Part shown: piece by piece, positions 12,391-25,300 of the stretch
Position numbering within the stretch: position 1 is the first letter of the stretch
Layout of the letters: each line of letters opens with the position of its first letter
DNA from: Lingula anatina
Lineage: Eukaryota > Brachiopoda > Lingulata > Lingulida > Lingulidae
Assembly (NCBI RefSeq): GCF_001039355.2
Contig: NW_019774703.1
Location: forward strand, 349,648-413,647
Direction: 5' to 3'
DNA length: 64,000 nt
The notes under the pieces: generated by a model
What the model saw: the letters and a program-made list of their open reading frames with translations, nothing else
What the model was told of the DNA's origin: nothing
Database searches by the model: none
Program-made: the position numbers and the translations under genes

Positions 12391-13920
12391 GAGGTTTGGC
12401 TGGGAAGCCCGATTTAAACAACATAGCAGTACAAATGGCTGGAATACAGACCAGGGGCACTTAGGAAATCTCACCAGCATTTGGATCCACAGCTTCCCAA
12501 ACAACAACAAATCCTCGGTCAGATATCGACGAATCAGAACGGAACATGACATAGCCGACTTCCTGGGTCGTCATAAAAGAGACGGTTGGGTCGCTCAGAA
12601 CACCACATAGCTTAGTAAGTCTAGGTGACGATAAGTCTTCACCGTTGTGAATGGAGACGTAGTCATAGGCACAGGAAAGGTGATCTTCCACTGCGAAACT
12701 TTGGAAGTGGAATCGAATCACCTACAGAGAAGAAGGAAGATGATTTTATTGGTTTCATCAAAAAATTAATGAAATCAAATAGATAAAGTGGATTAATGAT
12801 TAAATTTTATATTGCCAATTAAAGTTACTCGTCGGTCTGGATTTTCCAGATGTCTTTTGCGTCATCAAGATTATTTAAATACTGAAGCACTCTTTTTGAA
12901 AATATATACACCCTACTATATATATAAATACACGATTTACACTTCCACACTTTTGTAGATTCAACGATATCCTAGGCTGTAAAACAAACGATTCAGAATG
13001 ACAGAATTTAGACCTGACAGAAGGATTATCGTTCTTCTTCAATAAAAACATTAATTGTTAAATTTTAAAATTCAATAATTAATAAAATTATAATACTTTT
13101 CCAACAGGCACGGTTATCATCCAAGCACAATTCTGACTTAAGTCATAGTCAGTGAGTCCAAGTGTTCCGCTATTTCCCTGCAGATGTTCAGGGCGAAGAT
13201 GACTCTCACATGCCGGTGGGGTTGTTAAAGAGACGGCGCGCTCATAACGCGACTGTGAGGTTTCCAATAAGCCTCCCTCCGTCCCACTCCCTGTATTTTA
13301 AAACAATATCAAAATTAGGTGTGAAACTGGACAGTTATGTTGGTAAATGCACATAAACATACATATATATAGGATGAAATTTTGAGTAACAGATTCAAGG
13401 GAGTCGAGTTGAAAAGTCACTTATTTTTGCAATTTTCAAATATCCTCAGCACTAGGAGTGGTCAGTCTGAAAGTATATCTGGTGAACGATCTACTGTATG
13501 TATATTTATATGTAACAGGAGTTTAAATGTTCAATGCAATCGATACAGCAAAGGTCCATTTTTACGACAATATGGCATAAAGTAATGACAGGCGTTTTCA
13601 GGAAAGAGCTGGCATATTACTAATGTTATAGTATTTAAAGTTACAATATTTGCAACAGAAAAAACTTTGTTGAACTCATCTTGTCAACTATGTATAACCT
13701 CACAGATATGAATAAAACTGACTTTTAGCATAAATAATTTTTTTCTTTTTTGTTATTAGACTGTGTCTGATTACGTTATTTTCCTCTGACGACTACATCT
13801 TTATTATTTTCTAAACAAATCTGATAGCCAGCTGCAAGGGGCACTGAAAACTGTTCGATCAACGGTCCTGAATGTAATCATGTTCAGTCAACGAATATTA
13901 TGCACTTGGTAGGCCTCACA

Positions 13921-14045
13921 TACCCTCTACTTTTTTAGGTGAACTTTTCTCTGACACAGTGCAGAAAACTCCATCATTTGACTGGTATAGAGACATAACT
14001 GTGAATATCTACCGAAAAATCCATCTGTGACCCTGGTAGAGGGTA
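13921..14045. mobile_element. Allelic copy of the TACCCTCTAC element
   Basis: Same as 10075-10199 within the 4-kb duplicated segment. Confidence 0.6.
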
Positions 14046-15491
14046 ATAAACCTCGATAGACATTCTAAACTGAATGCTGTGGAAAATGTACCAGAGTTGG
14101 ACACTGTGTATAGCTGTGGTGTAATACATAAATCCCAAGGGACAGGCTATCTTAGCTCTTAGTCTTTTGCTATGTCGGAGCTCTATTTTCTCCCATAAAT
14201 TTGCTAAACATTTTCAGAATCTTCACCTATTTCATTATATCGTTCTTGCACGCCATTTACCTATGCCCATTAAGACACACTGGAGCACTATCAGAAGGGG
14301 TCCTCTGATTGGGAGTGGCAGTAATACTTGCATCGTGTCTGCTTACTACCTTACACGTTATTCCTCGCACTCCTTTTTCCAGTCCCAGCCGGCCTACTCA
14401 CACTGTCACATTCACAGTCGTAAGAGAGTTCAGAGTAGCGATGGTGACGAAATCCGTTTTGCAGCTGATGTGCGTTCAGCAAGTCCGTTTTCGACACGCT
14501 CTATTTCCTGGCGTTCAGCCACTGAGAAGTTTTCTCTTGGTCAAGGAGCGTGATTGGGAAATACTAGCGCATTCCGCGCAATGACGTACTGTCGATAAAT
14601 GATACAAAAATCTAAAAAGGTTTGCATGACTCCTACGGATAGCAGACGCATTTTACCGCAATATTCAGAATTATTTAATTGGTACTTTTTAAAATGTTCC
14701 TTATAACGTTCTAACAAATATTATTCATGTCCCTGGAACGTGTTATTGCTATCTTTTTGAGCAGAGTTTGTTACTTAAAACCGAACATTAAACCGTGCTG
14801 GATGGGATTTATGTGGTTTATCTTCTATTGTTAAAATATTGCAATAAAATTGGAACTGATGAAGTGGGGCTCAGAAGATCCTTTGCAGACCCTTGTACGG
14901 ACTGGTCTGTCTCATCTCTTTAAACCCTAATTACCAGAGACAACCAGTTAATCTGCACGTTTGTTATCGTCAAGTGGTCGATCGTGAATCGATGTAATGT
15001 TGGTTGAGTTTAATAAATGACATCGTGCGTAACGTAATATGAAAGGCTCAGCTTGGCAAAATATTAGGGAGCTTATTTAAATGAGTACTGCTTTTGTTTA
15101 AATATTTTTAAACTGTTGCTTCCTTTCAAAACCTGTCCCAAAATTTTAATACGGTCCAAAAGCTCGAAAAATCTGTTCACTGAATGACTCGGTGCGATAT
15201 CTGGTGTTTTTAAATTCAATTTATTTATCTACATCTTTTCTGCAAAATTCTTTAGTTAAAATACTAAAAACTAAATGCTTTAATCCCCTTCTCCAGCAAA
15301 CTGCACATTTGCTGCAAACCACAGGGAGGAAAAAAGGAAATATTTGCGCGTATACTTGACAAGAAAATGAACAGCCTGTGGTTGAATTCATAAAATTTAT
15401 TTCGAAAATTTATTTTAACACAGTTTTCAGAAGCAATTGAAATTTTATTAATTTTTTCATTGGCAATAGTTCTTAGATAAAAAAATGCAAT

Positions 15492-15497
15492 TTTATT
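15492..15497 (-). terminator. Candidate polyadenylation signal of the mosaic protease gene
   Basis: AATAAA on the minus strand about 220 nt downstream of the TAA stop at 15717-15719. Further copies follow near 15398-15416, so the exact site used is uncertain. Confidence 0.4.
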
Positions 15498-15716
15498 TAA
15501 GGTCAGTGACATAAATTTCATGTTTCGTGTGAGAGTTTAAAAAAGAGAAAAATGTCAACAACAAGACCCATTTAGAATAACAATATTCAAAATCTGAATT
15601 TCGTTTAAAATGTTAAAACAATGAACATGCCTTAATATAAATATCTTTTCCAAAGACGTTTAAAACAATGAACATTCCAAAATGCAGTGAATCGTCATGG
15701 CGTCGGATAGGCAGTT

Positions 15717-18700
15717 TTAGTTATTCTGCATCTTCTCGTTAACCCAGTCGACCAGGGTGGAGACCTTGGCGTACACCCCCGGGTATCCGGCTGCCGCACA
15801 GCCCCTACCCCAGCTGGTTAGGCCCATTAGCTTCCACCTTTCGGAAGAACCAGTGCCGAACTTGCACACCAGAGGACCGCCAGAGTCACCCTGAAATGAC
15901 AAGATAGTTGTTAAAATGACTTAAAACACGTAAAAAACAAGGACTATTGATCCCGTAATATAACTGAAAATCTTAGTCTTCGCAAGTTGACAATAAATTG
16001 CCAATATTCTTTTTTAACCTTACACGTGGAACCAAACGAGTAACACATTCAAATAGTGGTGAGTTACAGCTGACAAAAAAAAATTTTAATCAGACGACTT
16101 TGTACAATATGCAAATACGCTAACTATTTATTGTAAGTTACCTGACAAGCATCTTTTCCAGCTTCGCCGGCACAGACAGACGTGTCAGCAATACTGTTGT
16201 AATTCGAATCACTTCTACACGTGGTTGTTTTGATGTAGTCAACACGGACCTCCCTCAGAACAGTGCTGGTACTCCCTGTAACGAACCAAAAACCTCCTCA
16301 ATTTGAAATCATAGTAATCAGACGTGCTTCGCACCCTTTTTGCTTACAAAATGCATTGCTTTGAATCCTAGCTACTACCACATTCTAGGTCATACATTTT
16401 AAATTCATACAAGTTCTTAAAAAAAAACAGATCAAGGAATTTCAATTGAAAAACAAACCCAATAAGAAGCCCAAGCACGGAAAATGTAGCATTACCTCCA
16501 GAAGACGTTGTGCCCCAGCCTGTAGTCCAACACTCGTGCCCGTCGTTGAGTTCCTCACCACTGGCGGGGAGGCAAGCTATGTTGCGCTCAGCCGACAAGG
16601 TGACGGGAGAACTGAGTTTCACCAGAGCAATGTCGTAACCAGACACCACCCCGCTGTAACTCTCGTGCTTGATAATTCTGCTGAGTGACTTTGTCACCTG
16701 GGCGCTTTCAGTGGTACTCCTACTGTGGTCACCTATGATTGCCTGATAGCCTGTGGGACTTGTGCTACAAGAAAAACATTTTTTCCTTTAATATAATTGT
16801 ATGGAGGCGGCATATAAATTCTTAATAACTATGTCACTAATAAAACGAACAAAAAATACTAAAGAAGGAAAGAAAATAGCAGATGCGCCTGCATGATATA
16901 ATTGAGTTGTACATGGTCAGAGAACTAAGCTATACCCAATTATATATTAATGGCATATAAAGTATACATTGATGACCTTACCTTTGAATGCAATGCGCGG
17001 CCGTCAGCACCCACTCGTCAGTTATGAGAACACCGCCGCACATATAACCGGGGGGAATGTACATGCGTACCTGCCATGGCCATGAATGGGGCGTGGCTTC
17101 AGTGCCCCCGACAATCGCTGCAGACGGGCCGCTATTTCGGATACCACACTCTAGAAAAGTAATGCAGACGTAAGTAATCCACCTGCGGCTTTGTTTAAAT
17201 GCAAGTTGCATTCATTTATTTGCGAGTATAAAACTTGGTATAATCAAGGAGTTCTGTTGTAACTCCTTGGTATAATTTCTCATAATGGAGCCCTAAAATT
17301 TGCTCGCCTGCAGTAATGTTGAAGAGTTATGACAATTATTTTATCTTTTGTTAGCATACTTAGTAATTACTAATAATTCACTTTAAGTAAGACATATCAA
17401 AGATGCTGACCGTAATTTTCATGAAACCACGCTGTTAATTGGAAAAAAACACTCACGGGAGAGGTCTGGGAAGCAAGACGACGGTTCATCACTGCCATCC
17501 TGACACTGAGTAACGTTATCACACCTTGCTCCAGATACGCATTGGCCATTATCACACCGATATTCGCTGGAACCGCAAGCTTCACTGAAAGCTGCAAGGA
17601 GATACGTACATGTTATGGTAATACAACATCTTCCATGTGCACAGAATATCGTACAACTCTGCAGGGATATCATGCTGAGCTGAAGATTGCCCTTTCATAA
17701 AAACTTTTAAAAATCAAATATGATAAACATCAACAGCTATTTGTTTTTCCGTGTCTAAGAATTTGAACATATAAATTATTTGCTTTATAACCATAATTTA
17801 ACAACTTACTAAGTTTGAATCCACTGCGGACTTCTGAGTAGTCGGAGTGAAATTTGACCAGTACAGTATTGGACTTGGATACCCTGGCGGAGGGCGTGGA
17901 GGTTCCGCACACTTTCCCACCAATAACAGTACCGTCGACAGTGGAACCGTCAAAGAACTCTAACCAGTCGTATGCACAGCTGGAGTGACTTTCAATCGAT
18001 ACAGCATTAAAGTTGATCTCAATCTAAAAATAAATAGCAAAACGTTGTTAACATTATTCAGGTATGTAATTGTTTGTTATCTTCAAAGTATTTATAAACA
18101 CAAACAGCACCGGTAAAAGCTACTTGCCGTGTCTTATTCACACAACATTGACTTGGGCAGTTAAAGGGGTTAACGGCGTTTAGTTTGCCGCGCTTCAGTA
18201 TAATTAAGAAAGAAATATTATAGTGTCTACATGTAATCACGACTTACCTGGGCGGATGCTTCAACGAGCCAGAAGCAGTCCATGTCGTTCTGATAATTCG
18301 CATTTGGCCAGGGTTCGAAAATCTCGTCCGCAGAGCCAACGGTAATAACCCTAGGGGAAGTTTCTGGCGGGCAATCTGAAGTATTACGTATAAATGTTAA
18401 CAAGGGGGTTCCATGCTTTACATAAAAATCCGTGCTTGCGGACTAGTAAACATTTTAAAACCTAGATTCTTGATTCTTTCTTTCATTCTTCTTACGATAT
18501 GTCATATTTAATTTTTTGGAAATATTCACATCTTATCATTTTCATTATACTATACGCTTTAAAGGTGCCAAGCGACGCGTATCACAACGTAAACACACAT
18601 ACCGAGACAAACTTGAGTATTACACGAAACGGAATCACTGCTGGCGCCGGGACAGTGTAGACTTGGGTTGCCGCTTACACAAGATCTGGTGCGGGTTTTG

Positions 18701-19269
18701 GTACCGCCTCCACAGAGAACTGAACACGAGCTCCAAGAACCCCATGGCATCCATCCTGTGTAATAAACCACAATAATATGATTTTTTATTTATAACGAAA
18801 ATGAAGTATGAAGACAAGATACCTTAGTCACGACTCACCTGACATTTGTAGGGAACCTAATTTTTTAATGTACAGTTCACAAAACAACTGGCAGAAACGT
18901 TAAGGGGCCACCAATGTGAAAGTCAAGGCTAGTTAATTAATATATTAGGTATTAAAAGGGAAATCCCCATTAATCCCCGCCTTACCGCAACCACCGTCTC
19001 CAGGTTCGTCACTGCCGTCGGAACACTGTGGCGTGTTGTCACAGACGTTGGCTCTTTCAATGCAGGTTCCATCGCCGCACCTGTGTTGATCCCCGGTACA
19101 CAGCTTAGTGAAGGCTAAAATACAACAGGTAGTTCCATAAACAATGTGAACCGAGTCTCTATCCTCTTACGAAACGTGCTACATTCATATCAGCCATGTG
19201 TTCCTGTCAATGATGTAATTGCATTATGTTGCCTGAATAAGTAAATCATAGCTGTCATCGTTATTACGA

Positions 19270-19321
<52 letters not shown>

Positions 19322-22300
19322 TTACTAATCTGGAAGCCAATATCGCTTGTGGAGCTACTCGAATGGAAATGCAACAGTATCTGGTTCTGCGTCGACTGGA
19401 AAGCTCCAGCGTATGTGCCGCAAATTTTATTAATTTGAGGGCTGCTTGTTTCGGGTCCGTCCCTTGCAATTAAATAGTCAGTGCCGCAGGTGGAACTATA
19501 CTGTATACCAAGGTATTGGAACTCCGCTCTGATCTGTAATGGTATTATGTCCAACGTCAAGTAGTTGAAAATCCCCCCGCGCTCAACTTTTATGCTAAAT
19601 TTTCATTACATACGACGCGAGTTCAACTATCCACAATGTGAAGCAAAAAATTCCAACTACTAAAATGTGTTCTTGAACTCAGGAAACAAGAATCTGTCGG
19701 AGGGAAACGAGGCTGATGCTAGGAGAAAAACTTAAATGTGGGGACATATAATCGTCTCACCTTGGTATCTGATTGAACGAGCCAGTAACAGTCCAAATTA
19801 GCGCCGTAATTTGCCCCGGGGAATGGCTCCAAAATTTGACCATCATCGGTTATTGTGATAACTGCTGGATTAGATGCAGGTTGGCACACTGAAATAAATC
19901 CGTTTATAAAAATCTAGACAGGTAGGCCACAATGCAATGCAGAACAACTGTACTGAAGATTGTGCGGTGTTGTAATCGAACAATTGAGAGTTCAAACATA
20001 TGTTTAACACCCTAAAGATAATTAGGAAATCGTAAGTTTTAAAAAAATGAAAAAATTAAATCATTCGGACCGATAGACAACTTCTCGTAAACCCTTGCAA
20101 AATACAAGCAAGAAGATAAAATGATCTCGTCAGAAAAGAGACGACAAGTACCTGGACAATTGAAATTGTTACATGACTGTGATTCACTGCTGGGTCCGTC
20201 ACATTGGCTGCCGAGGCATTGTCTAGTGCGGGTTCTTTGACCGCCTCCACAGTTGGCAGAGCACTGAGACCACTTGGTCCACTCACTGTATCCTAATATA
20301 TCAAGTTAAGAAATGCTTTAAAAGCAGGAGAGGGATATAATATAGCATTGGTCTTTTGATGCAGATGTTAAGTAGCCTATCCATGCTATTGTTAATAAAC
20401 AAGGCACCTTTTACTGGAAATTACACTGTTAACTGCAGTAAAACAAAACAAAAAGTGTATTTGACCGTGTTTTATCACAATACATTTACTTACCCTCGCA
20501 TGTAGGGAAGTTAGGGAAACATGGTTGAAACTGGAAGTTTGCTCCAGGACAATTGGTTCCAAGGCATTTTCTGGCTCTGGTTCTGGCGCTATTTGCGCTA
20601 CATACGGTTGTGGAGCATGCTGTCCATGTTGTCCAATAACCCCAATCATCATCAGGTTCGACTGAAATGTAACCAATAGTTCAGTGCATTCGTCAAATTC
20701 CCTGCCATTGATAGCAGATTAAAATTACTGGAATTTTTTTAAAGATATCTAACCCACCAAATGAGATACATTGATGTTTGGTTGATAAATATAATTACAG
20801 TGTTTACGAAATGACATACTTGGACATGCTCCTAAATTGCACGCGCTTGTTTCTGAACCGTTTCCTTCGCAGTCGGCGCCCCCGTTCGCGGGAGGTGGAC
20901 TATTACATTCCCTGGTCCTGGTCTTTGTGCCATCACCACAGGTAACACTACAGTCTCCATAAGCACTCCACTCTCCCCATCCACCGTCGACTGGAGCTGT
21001 CGAAAATACAGGTCACAATCTTATATACATGTTTGAGGGGGTAAGGGTGGGGGTGGGGGTCTCGGAGTCTGTGTGCGTGCGTGTAGTGCAGTTGCGTAGT
21101 ACGAGGACAAATCTAATTCTACAAGGCTTCGATTTAGATGCAAGAACCCAACGCCATTCCAAATTAAAGAATATAACCGATCAATGGGGGAAATACAGAT
21201 ACTGTATTTTTAAGCCATAGAATTAAACCATTCCTTTTAAGTGTTAGCAACAATTTAAAAAAACAGGCCATTCTTTAGTTATATTCTATACAATAAAAGC
21301 AACACAAATGCTATATAAAAATATAATTTTGTGATAATGAAATAATGTACCCGAGGGTTTGACAATTTCTGCCCAATGGAAACATCGAGTCATAACCGTA
21401 TGCAAATAATAATGACCGTGCAATGTATCATTAACATTGAAACGTGCCTGCAAGAACATTACAATAGGATTTATAATATACCTGGACAAACGTCGGTATT
21501 ACAGGCCTGCGTTTCGGAGGAGGATCCTGGACAATCGCTGTCGTCGTGTACTCCTGTTGAACTTGTGCAACTTCTGGATCTGCTCTGAGAGCCACCGCCG
21601 CAGGTTTTGGAACAGTCAGACCACGCGGACCACTCGCTCCAACCTGAAACAAACAGCTTGAATTAAGCACCTGCTCTGATATTCAAAACATGTCACACAT
21701 TATCACACGATAGTATACAATACCATTACTAGCATTTATTTTAATACAAAAAGTACCACTGTTTGCAGAAATATAAACACCATATGAACCTACTTGGACA
21801 CGTGTTTGTTGCACATTCCTGGGTGTCAACATCACTGCCTGAGCAGTTTTGACCGCCAAACTGGGGTGGAGGGCTGTCACATGATCTGCTCCTGGAGATG
21901 ACCCCACCACCACAGGTAACTGTACATGATGACCACGTTGACCAGCTTCCCCAGCCACCATCAACTGAAAGTAGACACCACGTAAGTTAGTTACTATTAT
22001 CTAGATAAACCCTCGCCAGTTGCTGCCCCTCATTGGAAGCAAAACACAGTGGGCTTCACATAAATTGTACCTCGAATTATCCTTGTCTCGGACAAATAAT
22101 GAGAAACAGGTTTTTTCTTTGGTATGAGCTGAAACTTACATTTACATTGTCAAACTCGAATGTTAGTGTAACTCAGTACCTAGATTTTGTGGTCCCGAGT
22201 TACGCAGAGCCTACTGTTAACTGTACATGAAATAACAAGTGCGACTTATGCCCAGCCAAAGCTCGTAGATAATAGATAACGACTTTTCTTAGTGACTTCT

Positions 22301-25300
22301 GTCGTATCTCAATTACTTTGGTAAATGAATTGTTTGCCAACTCTGATTTTCGCATTCAAACTCTTGTCTAGAATGGAATCCAAACTGATTTTAGAATTAA
22401 ATCACTCCTTTTACGATATAATTATTTTATGATGAATTATTTTATGGACCCAAGGTCTTGAATGAAATAACATGTTATGAAAGTGACTGTTGAAAGAAGA
22501 CTGATCACTGCTACAGATCAGATACACACAGACTTTTTATGTGAAAGCATTCTCTCCAAAGATTTTACCAAAACCTTACTTGGACACGGATCTAGAGTGC
22601 AGATTTGGGATTCAGTGGTTCCTCCAATACAATCAGCCCCTCCGTTGGATGGGGGAGGATTAGTACAAGTTCTGGATCTGCTCTGAGAACCAGTTCCACA
22701 AGTGACGCTACAGCCAGTCCATCCTGACCAGGTGGACCACATTCCGTCGACAGGGACTACAAAACGACAAAAACAGTCCACTTTCACTTCATTGAAAAGA
22801 CTAGATTCGATCTATATACTTCACTTCAAATATAATTATATCTTATATCTATATAACTCACTTCAAATATTATAATAATATACGTTTTGTTTTGTGTGAA
22901 ATTTCCACTTGTACAAACATGAAAAAGGTTAAACTGCCTTTTACTTTTGCAGAACAGGAATGTCGATACAATTAAAACTCTACCTGGGCAAGCATCAGGA
23001 TTACATGTTCGAGTCTCTGATGAGGGACCCACACAATCAGCGCCATTGTTGGAAGGAGGAGGGTTGGTACATGTTCTGCTTCGTGACTGAGTGCCACCAC
23101 CACATGTGGCGTCACAATCGCTCCAGTCTCCCCACTCTGCCCAGTTACCATCGATAGGTCCTATATAAAACAAAAAGATACTGACTATTTTCCTTTTACA
23201 CATAGGGCCTATACATTCAAAAAGATTATATTCAAAATCAGTTTCTGAAATACTATTTATTTCTAGTTACCGCAAGTTAAAACTTGATTTTCCCTGAGCT
23301 TTCGGTTAATTTCCGCAGTTATAATCGCAATTAATCAATTCTCTTAGATACCGTTAAATTATATTTATCAATGTGATTATATTTATCAATGTGATTTTCC
23401 AATGTGATGTCTCTGGCTTCTCTATTTTTATTTTAAAACCGATGTATGAAACTCACCTTGTTTTTCAAACGCTGAAATAGAGAGAGAAAATGATTTGATG
23501 AGACATTTTCAGTACATATATTAACCGTTTACGAACCCTCACCAGCAGAAATTTAAATATGCCATTACTCTTTTTCTCTGTTTGGTATCTTGAATACACC
23601 TTTTTATCATCTTAAAGAACAGATAAAATGTCCAATATATAGGCCTACGTGTAACTTTATTTAATACTCTGGGTAGAATTCCAATAAATGCACTCAGCTT
23701 CGGAGTCTCGCACGATTTTGATGACCAATAAGCTAGCACAGATGGGAACTAAACATCGGGGAACATGTTTACGACATTTTTTCAAAATATCACAAATATA
23801 ATAAATTCATTCTTTAAATTATGACACTTAACTTTACTTCACAAGGCCACAGAACAAGTTGTACACAGTTAAATGACGTGTATTCTATATCCAAATATAT
23901 TGACATTTCAGACATTTTACATAGCCTACTTACATACTACGAATCCACCAAATACAACAGAATAGTCACTGTGGAATTTCAAGAACATGTCTTTTCCAGT
24001 AGATGTCACTGCCGGCGGGAGAGCAGATCCGCACCTCTTCCGGTCTAGGGGCTGGGCATTGATAGAGGTTCCGTCGTAGGTCTGAACCCAGTCGTAAGCA
24101 CAGCTACTGTGAGACTCGATAGACATGGAGGAATACGTGGCGATGACCTGTTCATTGAAAACAAAACTATACGATTGTGCTTCCAACAAGTTCACTTTCT
24201 ATAACCTTGACATCCTACCCACCAACAGACGCTTATTCAGGCAATAGCAAAGAATGATCAGAAGACAAAAAAAGCTGATTCAGGATAACTTATTCTCTGT
24301 GTTAACAAAGACCGTGTAAGTTTTTTGTTTTACTCACAGGGACGTCAGAATCTGCTTCGATTCTCCAGTGACAGTCCAGGAAGTTTGCATAGTTGCCACC
24401 TGGGAATGGTTCTAACACGTATGGGCCACTGGTCAGTGTGATCACCCGGGGGTTATTGGCAGGCGGGCAGTCTGAAATATTTCATTCCATGATATTATCA
24501 AACATACTATATACTATACAGTGCAATGTTCGACAATGTTGCTAAGATCCCATACATTTACTTTTGATGAACCAGATACTGTTACAATCTTTCACAAGTA
24601 TAAATGTCGATAAGGTTTCAGTAATTCAGTAAGGAACAGGTGCGGTGTATGTCCAAAGATATGGGTATTAAAAAGTAATAGAAAAGAAAAAAAAAACATG
24701 GACAATTAAAGTACTTTTAAACATTCACTTCTGTTTCACGATATAATATCATAGTATGTTTAAACCAATGTATACCTGGGCATCCCTGTGTGTTGCATGC
24801 TTCTGTTTGCTCACTATCTCCTTCACAGACACCGCCCAAACATGCTCTTGTGCGGGTCCTGGTACCGCCACCACAGCTTACCGAGCAGCCGCTCCAAGAT
24901 GACCACGAGCCCCAGCCCTCCGTGCCTTCATCTACAGAATGTAACAGTCTGATTTATCAGTATCTCCAGAACATAAAAGACGAAAGCAGAAATACATAAA
25001 GCTATAATGTTTACTGTTCGAAGTTTATATTAAGAAACAAAGACAGAAAGAGAAAATTGAATCTGTATGTATATACTGTATATATACAAATGACCTACCT
25101 CTGGGTTCATAAGCAAAGACAAAGCCCTGTCTTCTTACACTCGAGTCCGATTTAAACCGAAGGAAAAGTGAATCGCCTGTGGACTGAATTTCCCGCTGTG
25201 AAATGGATGATCCACAGAATTTGCCGATACGTGTAGCACTCGCAGAAGAACCGTCGTACACTTCCAACGCATCATACGAGCAGCTGCTTTGGGATTCAAC

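Larger units (their letters stand above)
11170..14333 (-). pseudogene. Second copy of the first five coding exons of the CUB/TSP1 gene (probable false duplication)
   Basis: Exons 14261-14333 (signal peptide), 13097-13290, 12475-12721, 11834-11979 and 11170-11367 repeat, almost base for base, the exons at 10415-10487, 8776-8969, 8130-8376, 7484-7629 and 6790-7015. Reading frames are intact, with few coding differences (for example His to Gln in the first CUB). The last exon is cut mid-CUB exactly at the single n at 11169, so as assembled this copy encodes only a signal peptide and under two CUB domains. Introns and 5' flank are also duplicated with small indels. Most simply this is the other allele left unmerged in assembly; a real recent tandem duplication is the alternative. 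Confidence 0.8.
6819..15014. repeat. About 4-kb direct duplication around a single n
   Basis: Positions 6819-11168 and 11171-15014 are nearly identical over their full lengths. The right end of the first copy and the left end of the second meet at the n at 11169, so the repeat has no sequence of its own between the copies. The first copy is about 0.5 kb longer, mainly because of a 452-bp transposon at 9040-9491. This is the pattern expected from two overlapping haplotype contigs joined end to end. Confidence 0.9.

Noticed and set aside
17397-17597. Alternative minus-strand frame over an LDLa exon
   Set aside because: The other frame gives a proper LDLa (CDNGQCV ... DGSDE) and joins in phase to its neighbours.
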